Shown piece by piece: positions 1-4,339 of a stretch of DNA of 5,409 bases; the stretch's first letter is position 1, and each line of letters starts with the position of its first letter. The stretch covers positions 1 through 5,409 of the forward strand of contig WLEG01000145.1 in assembly GCA_009704425.1 (NCBI GenBank), given 5' to 3'. The notes under the pieces were generated by a model that was given only the letters and a program-made list of their open reading frames with translations, was not told where the DNA came from and did no database searches. Source of the stretch: Actinomycetota bacterium (lineage in GTDB: Bacteria > Actinomycetota > Acidimicrobiia > Acidimicrobiales > Ilumatobacteraceae). The translations under genes and the position numbers were made by a program.

Positions 1-123
1 GGGCACCTCGATGGGAACGCGTGGCGGATCGAGGCGACAGATCGCCGTCGGGGGACTCGGGTCGTACCAAGTGGGGCGGGAAGCAAAGACCGCGAGGAAC
101 ACACGCCTCACGACACACTATGA
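1..123 (+). other. Leader region with a weak open frame, possible 3' end of an upstream gene
   Basis: No gene can be assigned here with confidence. The frame starting at base 1 is open for 40 codons and ends at TGA 121-123, 33 bases before the start of the exported protein gene. It would read GHLDGNAWRIEATDRRRGT at its beginning. The first dozen codons nearly all end in G or C, as expected for real coding sequence in this genome, but the bias fades after that. A competing possibility is a minus-strand gene starting at GTG 111-109 and running off the left edge; it has no visible ribosome binding site. Neither peptide matches a family I recognise, so this may simply be intergenic DNA. Confidence 0.2.
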
Positions 124-124
124 T
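119..124 (+). promoter_or_regulatory. Possible -10 element of the exported protein gene
   Basis: TATGAT differs from the TATAAT consensus at one position and lies in a locally AT-richer patch (about 115-140) of an otherwise GC-rich leader. It would place the transcript start near 131, giving a short 5' leader that includes the GGGGAG ribosome binding site. There is no recognisable -35 hexamer at the usual distance (bases 96-101 read GGAACA), so the call is weak. Confidence 0.3.
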
Positions 125-144
125 TCATTACAGATTCGGTGTTC

Positions 145-150
145 GGGGAG
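145..150 (+). promoter_or_regulatory. Ribosome binding site that fixes the start at 156
   Basis: GGGGAG lies five bases before ATG 156. The upstream in-frame ATGs at 21 and 120 have no comparable purine-rich site. A start at 156 also puts the basic, hydrophobic export signal directly at the N-terminus, whereas the earlier starts would add up to 45 charged residues in front of it. Confidence 0.7.
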
Positions 151-155
151 ACTTC

Positions 156-1916
156 ATGGGAAAGCAACTGTCGGGGTGGCGCACGCGGTGGGCGGCGATC
201 GGGGCGGCCTGCGCGGTGGCGCTCGGTGCTGGTGGTTTCGGTGTGGTGAACGCGGTCGTGTCGTCGGGCGAGCGGTCGGTGTACGTACCGATCGTCCCGG
301 TGCGGGTGCTCGACACCCGGTCGACCAACGAGATCACGAACGGGACGCGGCGCCTGGTGGTGGAAGGTGTGATCACGACCGCTGACGGCGTGTCACGTCA
401 GGTGGTGCCGACGGATGCGTCGGCAGTGGCGGTGAACATCACGGCCACGAGCACCGACAAGAACGGGGGTTACGGATTTGTCACGGCGTTCCCGTGCCTG
501 ACGAGTTCCGACGCGGTGCCGAACGCGTCGTCGTTGAACTTCGAGACGGGTGTCGATGTCGCAAACGGGTTGAACGTGACGACGTCGGCCAATGGATCGA
601 TTTGTCTGTACGTGTACGGCACGGCGGACCTGATCGTGGATGTGGCCGGCTATTTCGTCGACCACAACCACGACGACCGTTACTACACCGAGACCGAGGT
701 CGACGCAGCGTTGGCCGAGACGGTACGGGAAACCGAGATGGTTCCGGTCATCGTGCCCGGCCCCCAGAACCCCGCGCTGGTGGCCGGAGGAAGCACCGGA
801 ACGGAGGTTGCCCTCGGTATCGGGCCCGAAGGATTCCCGGTCCTCGCCGCGTACGACGACAACACGTTTCTCGATCTTCGTGTGTGCGCCAACGCGACGT
901 GCACCCGTGGCTCCGGCAGCACCATCGATCAGTATGCAACCATGCCGGCCGTGTCGGTCCTGGGAAATGGAAATCCGGTCGTGGTGTACCAGATGGGTCA
1001 TCTCATGCCGGTACCCACCTACGACATGTGGGTGGCGATGTGCGGCGATCCGCAATGCTCGTTCATCACCCGACGGACAAAGATCGACGGAGACGGCGTC
1101 GGGGCGGGTGAGTCGGGCCTCTCACCGTCGGTCGCCGTCGGTTTCGACGGGTTTCCGATAATCGCATACGGTCACCTCCCGGCGGGGAGTTCCGATGGCG
1201 AACTGATCCTGACCCTCTGCGACGACTTCGACTGCAGCAGCACGAGTCGTCGAGTGCTGGCGACTGCCGTTGGCGGGGTGGTCTTCTTCACCTCGGTCGC
1301 CATCGCACCGAACGGAAACCCGGTGATCGCCTACTTCGAGACCGCCTCGGAGGACCTTCACCTGGTCGTCTGCGACGACCCGTCGTGTACCTCATCGAGC
1401 TCGGTCGTGGTCGACGGAGACGGCACGGGTCCTCAGGCCACCGGTCGGTACGCGTCGCTGGCCATCGGCGTGGATGGTTTTCCGATCATCAGTTACTTCG
1501 ACGACACGAGCGAGACCGTCAAGGTTGCCGCGTGCACCGACCTCGCATGCACCGAGCCCACCATCACCACGATCGACCACGTGGGCAACGGCATGATTCG
1601 CAAGACCACCTCGATCGACATCGGCCCAGACGGAAATCCGGTGGTCGCGTACTTTCACGTCGACGACCAAAGTGTGAGAGCGGCGACCTGTGCGGACACG
1701 GCATGCTCGATGTTCACGACATCGCAGATTTCCCTATCGGCGGGTGGGCCGCTGGCAATGAAGGTCGGTCGGTATGGTCGACCCTTGGTGGCATACCAGT
1801 TGGACATGGGCGGCATGTCTGCGCCAGAGCTCTGGGCGGCCGAACTGTACCTACTCGACGACTTTCGAACCGATGACCGAGTGATGTGTCCCGCTTCGAT
1901 GTCCATGGTGTGTTGA
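156..1916 (+). CDS. Exported multidomain protein with PVRVLDTR domain and seven-repeat beta-propeller-like C-terminus
   Basis: 586-residue secreted or surface protein of unknown function. Residues 1-35 form an export signal: basic K3, R9 and R11, a hydrophobic Ala/Gly/Val stretch at 13-35, and a possible cleavage site after VNA (33). Residues 43-168 are a domain common in Acidimicrobiia and other actinobacterial exported proteins, running from VPVRVLDTR (47-55) to LIVDVAGYF (159-167). Its C114 and C150 could form a disulfide. Residues 169-184 (DHNHDDRYYTETEVDA) resemble the short HxHDDRYYTxxEVD segment of phage tail fibres and trimeric adhesins. Residues 217-567 hold seven repeats of about 50 residues, each with a G(F/N/R)P core followed by a hydrophobic strand ending in Tyr. 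Six repeats carry C-x4-C. Seven repeats suggest one closed propeller, probably a binding rather than catalytic module. C19 lacks a proper lipobox, so a lipoprotein is unlikely. A surface-binding or adhesive role is inference. Transcription is convergent with the dehydrogenase gene. Confidence 0.85.
   Translation: MGKQLSGWRTRWAAIGAACAVALGAGGFGVVNAVVSSGERSVYVPIVPVRVLDTRSTNEITNGTRRLVVEGVITTADGVSRQVVPTDASAVAVNITATSTDKNGGYGFVTAFPCLTSSDAVPNASSLNFETGVDVANGLNVTTSANGSICLYVYGTADLIVDVAGYFVDHNHDDRYYTETEVDAALAETVRETEMVPVIVPGPQNPALVAGGSTGTEVALGIGPEGFPVLAAYDDNTFLDLRVCANATCTRGSGSTIDQYATMPAVSVLGNGNPVVVYQMGHLMPVPTYDMWVAMCGDPQCSFITRRTKIDGDGVGAGESGLSPSVAVGFDGFPIIAYGHLPAGSSDGELILTLCDDFDCSSTSRRVLATAVGGVVFFTSVAIAPNGNPVIAYFETASEDLHLVVCDDPSCTSSSSVVVDGDGTGPQATGRYASLAIGVDGFPIISYFDDTSETVKVAACTDLACTEPTITTIDHVGNGMIRKTTSIDIGPDGNPVVAYFHVDDQSVRAATCADTACSMFTTSQISLSAGGPLAMKVGRYGRPLVAYQLDMGGMSAPELWAAELYLLDDFRTDDRVMCPASMSMVC
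804..1856 (+). repeat. Seven tandem protein repeats (putative beta-propeller blades)
   Basis: The repeats are diverged at DNA level but clear in protein. The conserved Gly of the G-x-P core is at residues 226, 272, 332, 387, 441, 493 and 541 of the 586-residue protein. The core reads GFP, GNP, GFP, GNP, GFP, GNP, GRP in order. The C-x4-C pairs are at 244/249, 296/301, 355/360, 406/411, 460/465 and 512/517. The seventh repeat has none (WAAELYLL instead). Repeats 2 and 4 each end in a DGDG-x-G turn (residues 311-314 and 420-423). A consensus is: hydrophobic-x-(I/V)-G-x-(D/E/N)-G-(F/N)-P-(V/I)-(V/I)-x-Y, about 10 residues, a strand, then C-x4-C. A seven-bladed propeller is inferred from repeat number and length, not proven. 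Confidence 0.75.
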
Positions 1917-1942
1917 CGGCGGACATCCGAACTCGACGTGCC

Positions 1943-1961
1943 ACGAGTCTGATCGACTCGT
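1943..1961. terminator. Hairpin between convergent genes, possible bidirectional terminator
   Basis: ACGAGTC (1943-1949) pairs perfectly with GACTCGT (1955-1961) around the loop TGATC. It lies in the 52-bp gap between the two convergent stop codons (1914-1916 and 1971-1969). There is no T-run on either side, so it would be a hairpin-only type if it acts at all. A competing pairing, CTCGAC (1932-1937) with GTCGAG (1960-1965), overlaps it. Position is the main support. Confidence 0.4.
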
Positions 1962-1968
1962 CGAGGGA

Positions 1969-3183
1969 CTACTCCACCCGCAAGCCCGAGATCGCGCGGG
2001 CGATCACCAGCTGCTGGATCTCTGAGGTGCCCTCGAAGATGGTGTGAATCTTCGCGTCACGGTGCATGCGCTCCACGTGGTACTCGCGCGTGTAGCCGTA
2101 GCCACCCAGTATCTGGATGGCGTCCTCGGTGACGCGCACCGCGGTCTCCGACGCGTGGTACTTACTCATGGAGCCCTCGGCGTTCTTGAAACCGCCGTTG
2201 CGGGCCAACCACGAGGCGCGCCAGATGAGCAGACGAGCCGCATCGATCTGGGTGGCCATGTTGGCCAACTTGAACGCGATGGACTGGTTCATGATGATCG
2301 GCTTGCCGAACGCCACGCGCTCCTTGGCGTAATCCAGGGCGATCTCGTAGGCGCCACGCGCGATACCCAACGCCTGCGCACCCACCGTGGGGCGGGTGGC
2401 CTCGAAGGTCTTCATGGCGGGCTGAGCCTCACCGGTGCGACCGGCCTCGCGCGCACGGGCCAACTTGGCGTCCAACTTCTCCTTACCGCCCAGCAAGCAA
2501 CGACCCGGAACACGCACCTCGTCCAGCACCACCTCGGAGGTGTGCGACGCCTTGATGCCGTGCTTCTGGTACTTCTGGCCCTGCGACAAACCCTTGGTGC
2601 CGGGGGGAATCACGAACGACGCCTGACCGCGACCCTTCAGGGCCGGATCCACCGCGGCCACCACCACGTGCACGTTGGCGATGCCGCCGTTGGTGATCCA
2701 CGCCTTGGTTCCGTTGATCACCCACTCGTCCTTGGCCTCGTCGTACACGGCGCGGGTGCGCAACGACGACACGTCGCTACCGGCATCGGGCTCGCTCACG
2801 CAGAACGCCCCGAGCTTCACGTCGTTCGCATCGCCGTAGCACTGCGGAACCCACTCGATGACCTGCTCGGGGGTTCCGTTGCCGCTGATGCCGGCCGCGG
2901 CCAATCCCGAACCCATGATGGCCATACCGATGCCACCGTCACCCCAGAAGATCTCCTCCACCGCCACCGGCATGGTGAGTCCGCTCTTGTCGCTCATCGC
3001 GTTCATGATGAAGTCGATGCCGTACAGACCGATCTTGGCGGCCTCCTGAACGATGGGCCACGGGAACTCCTCGCGGTCGTCCCATTCCTGAGCGGCCGGA
3101 CGCATGACGTCCTTGGCGAACTCGTGGATCCAATCCTTGATCTGAAGTTGTTCGTCGGTGAGGTTGAGGGAGAACTCGGACAT
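1969..3183 (-). CDS. Acyl-CoA dehydrogenase (FAD-dependent, FadE/ACAD family)
   Basis: 404-residue flavoenzyme that introduces a trans 2,3 double bond into an acyl-CoA and passes electrons to electron-transfer flavoprotein. This is typically the first step of beta-oxidation or of branched-chain or other acyl-CoA catabolism. It has the usual three-part fold: N-terminal helices (about 8-120), middle beta domain (about 124-225) and C-terminal helices (about 257-400). Visible signatures are CVSEPDAGSDVSS (128-140), WITNGG (162-167), RVAFGKPI (289-296), and QILGGYGYTREYHVERMHRD (357-376). These are followed by IFEGTSEIQ, in which E384 aligns with the catalytic Glu of medium-chain dehydrogenase. 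The length is slightly above the common 380-390 because residues 234-256 form an enlarged charged linker. Substrate chain length cannot be read from sequence. The ATG at 3183-3181 fits the family N-terminus. It has no clear Shine-Dalgarno, but a TANNNT box lies six bases upstream, so it may be leaderless. The gene is divergent from the membrane protein gene. Confidence 0.95.
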   Translation of the reverse strand: MSEFSLNLTDEQLQIKDWIHEFAKDVMRPAAQEWDDREEFPWPIVQEAAKIGLYGIDFIMNAMSDKSGLTMPVAVEEIFWGDGGIGMAIMGSGLAAAGISGNGTPEQVIEWVPQCYGDANDVKLGAFCVSEPDAGSDVSSLRTRAVYDEAKDEWVINGTKAWITNGGIANVHVVVAAVDPALKGRGQASFVIPPGTKGLSQGQKYQKHGIKASHTSEVVLDEVRVPGRCLLGGKEKLDAKLARAREAGRTGEAQPAMKTFEATRPTVGAQALGIARGAYEIALDYAKERVAFGKPIIMNQSIAFKLANMATQIDAARLLIWRASWLARNGGFKNAEGSMSKYHASETAVRVTEDAIQILGGYGYTREYHVERMHRDAKIHTIFEGTSEIQQLVIARAISGLRVE

Positions 3184-3189
3184 GAGCCG

Positions 3190-3195
3190 ATGTTA
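3190..3195 (-). promoter_or_regulatory. Possible -10 box for leaderless transcription of the acyl-CoA dehydrogenase
   Basis: Read on the minus strand this is TAACAT, matching the actinobacterial TANNNT pattern. Six bases separate it from the A of the ATG at 3183, so transcription would begin at the start codon itself. That fits the lack of a Shine-Dalgarno sequence. No good -35 hexamer is visible. It overlaps one arm of the palindrome at 3192-3207. Confidence 0.4.
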
Positions 3196-3207
3196 CCGAG
3201 TGGTAAC
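3192..3207. promoter_or_regulatory. Perfect palindrome GTTACC-GAGT-GGTAAC, candidate operator
   Basis: Six-base arms with a four-base centre lie 9 bases upstream of the acyl-CoA dehydrogenase start, in the only divergent intergenic region of the window. Size, symmetry and position are typical of operators for TetR-family repressors, which often control fatty-acid and acyl-CoA catabolic genes in Actinobacteria. One arm overlaps the candidate TAACAT -10 box, so a bound protein would block dehydrogenase transcription. It lies 61 bases from the divergent membrane protein start and could affect that gene as well. No regulator is encoded in the window, and which protein binds is unknown. Confidence 0.5.
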
Positions 3208-3267
3208 CAATGCCGCCACCCGAGCCCCGAAATCCCGAAAGGGCCTCCTCGCTGGCAGAATCGTGCC

Positions 3268-4338
3268 ATGTCGTCACCCGCGAGACCGCCCGTGACGACG
3301 GTGCGCGGACTGGTTGCCAGCCTCACGTTCGCCGGCGGAGCCTTGCACTTCGCCGTGGCGCCGGGCCGTTCGGCCGACTGGCGCGCCGAAGGCATCGTGC
3401 TCGCCGGCATCGGCGTGATCATGTTGGCCGTCGGTGCGTCGATCGCACTGCGCGCCTCGCGCACGTTCCTGTTCGCGGGGTCGGCTCTGAACGCCCTCGT
3501 GGTCGTCGCACTCGTGGTCAGTCGAACGGCGGGCTATCCCGTCGGGCCGTGGTCCGACACCACACCGAGCATGGGCCCGTACGAAGCGACCGTCCTTGTG
3601 GTGGCAGTCGTCGCGTTGGCACTGTCGCTCGGAGCACTGGTGTCCGATGTCGAACACATCGGACAGGTCGGCTGGAGATTCGAGAACATCGCTCCAATGG
3701 CGGTGGTGCTGGTCGCACTCCCCGGTTTCGTCACCACACAGTGGGCCGACGACGCCGCCCACGTGCAGGGCTCGGCCCACGCGCACGATCATTCGTCGAC
3801 CTCCGACGACGTCGGCTTCCGAGCGCCACTCACCATCGACGAACGCCTCCGATTGGGTGACGAACTCACGATCGCCGCCGCTGCCGCCGACGTCTACCCC
3901 ACTCTGCGTGACGCACGAGCCGCGGGTTGGATTCTCGTCGGCGGCTACACCTCGGGCGCCGGCCAGATGTTGATCGACCCCCGCGTGGACTCGCGCGTTT
4001 CACCGTTCGCTCTCGATCGACCGTCTGGTCTGCTCTACGAATCGTCGATGGACGACGCCAATCTCGTCGGCGTGCAGTACAACGCGTGGACCTCCGACGG
4101 ATCCACGCCCGCGGGCTTCACGGGCCAGGGTCCCATGTGGCACCTGCACGACGGCACCTGCGTGGCCGACGACGGCGCGTGGGCCCTCCCCCTCGACGAG
4201 ACGGTCACCGGCAGTGATTGCTCGCGCGTCGACGCGTCGCTCGACGACACCTCGTCATGGATGCTTCGCGTGTGGTTGGTGCGCGGATGGGAGAACCCAT
4301 CGGGAACCTTCGCCCACGATCATCCGGCGTTGCCCTGA
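3268..4338 (+). CDS. Five-helix membrane protein with C-terminal His/Cys-containing domain, function unknown
   Basis: 356-residue integral membrane protein. Hydrophobic segments fall at about 11-31, 42-62, 67-86, 106-127 and 141-158. Positive charges (R6, R13, R63, R66, R137) suggest a cytoplasmic N-terminus and an extracytoplasmic C-terminus. The helical part, with GALHFAVAP (24-32) and VSRTAGYPVGP (84-94), resembles an uncharacterised actinobacterial membrane family. A linker at 165-175 is His-rich (HVQGSAHAHDH). Residues 185-356 form a soluble domain with WHLHDGTC (291-298), C318, WMLRVWLVRGWENPSG (331-346) and FAHDHP (348-353). The paired HxH motifs near its end look like a metal site, and C298/C318 could be a disulfide; both are inference. 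ATG 3268 is chosen because the first helix follows closely. An in-frame ATG at 3190 would add 26 residues inside the operator palindrome and is less likely. The ribosome binding site is weak (GGCAGA, 3254-3259). The gene ends one base from the convergent vWA gene. Confidence 0.85.
   Translation: MSSPARPPVTTVRGLVASLTFAGGALHFAVAPGRSADWRAEGIVLAGIGVIMLAVGASIALRASRTFLFAGSALNALVVVALVVSRTAGYPVGPWSDTTPSMGPYEATVLVVAVVALALSLGALVSDVEHIGQVGWRFENIAPMAVVLVALPGFVTTQWADDAAHVQGSAHAHDHSSTSDDVGFRAPLTIDERLRLGDELTIAAAAADVYPTLRDARAAGWILVGGYTSGAGQMLIDPRVDSRVSPFALDRPSGLLYESSMDDANLVGVQYNAWTSDGSTPAGFTGQGPMWHLHDGTCVADDGAWALPLDETVTGSDCSRVDASLDDTSSWMLRVWLVRGWENPSGTFAHDHPALP
4286..4301 (-). terminator. Perfect hairpin downstream of the vWA gene, possible terminator
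   Basis: GATGGG (4286-4291) and CCCATC (4296-4301) pair perfectly around the loop AGAA. In the direction of the vWA gene, the stem begins 39 bases after its stop codon and lies inside the 3' end of the membrane protein gene. No T-run follows, so termination activity is uncertain. The convergent layout leaves no noncoding room, so any terminator must sit within coding sequence. Confidence 0.3.
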
Positions 4339-4339
4339 G

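Noticed and set aside
198..212. Possible lipobox around C19 of the exported protein (IGAAC)
   Set aside because: The residue three before the Cys is Gly rather than Leu, Val or Ile, and the Cys lies in the middle of the hydrophobic stretch rather than at its end. An ordinary Sec signal or uncleaved anchor fits better.
393..1055. Minus-strand 220-codon open frame opposite the exported protein
   Set aside because: It is His/Arg/Val-rich shadow sequence caused by codon bias. The opposite strand has a signal peptide, recognisable domains and repeats.
3226..3240. Tandem CCCGAAA repeat (3226-3232 and 3234-3240) upstream of the membrane protein gene
   Set aside because: Two 7-base copies in a GC-rich spacer can arise by chance. 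They have no symmetry and no recognised binding protein.
2044..4338. A 764-codon plus-strand open frame spanning the antisense of the dehydrogenase and the membrane protein
   Set aside because: The first 400 or so codons are the exact antisense of a well-conserved acyl-CoA dehydrogenase and look like low-complexity GC-rich shadow sequence. The real gene starts at 3268, where the membrane protein begins. It is not a fusion gene.
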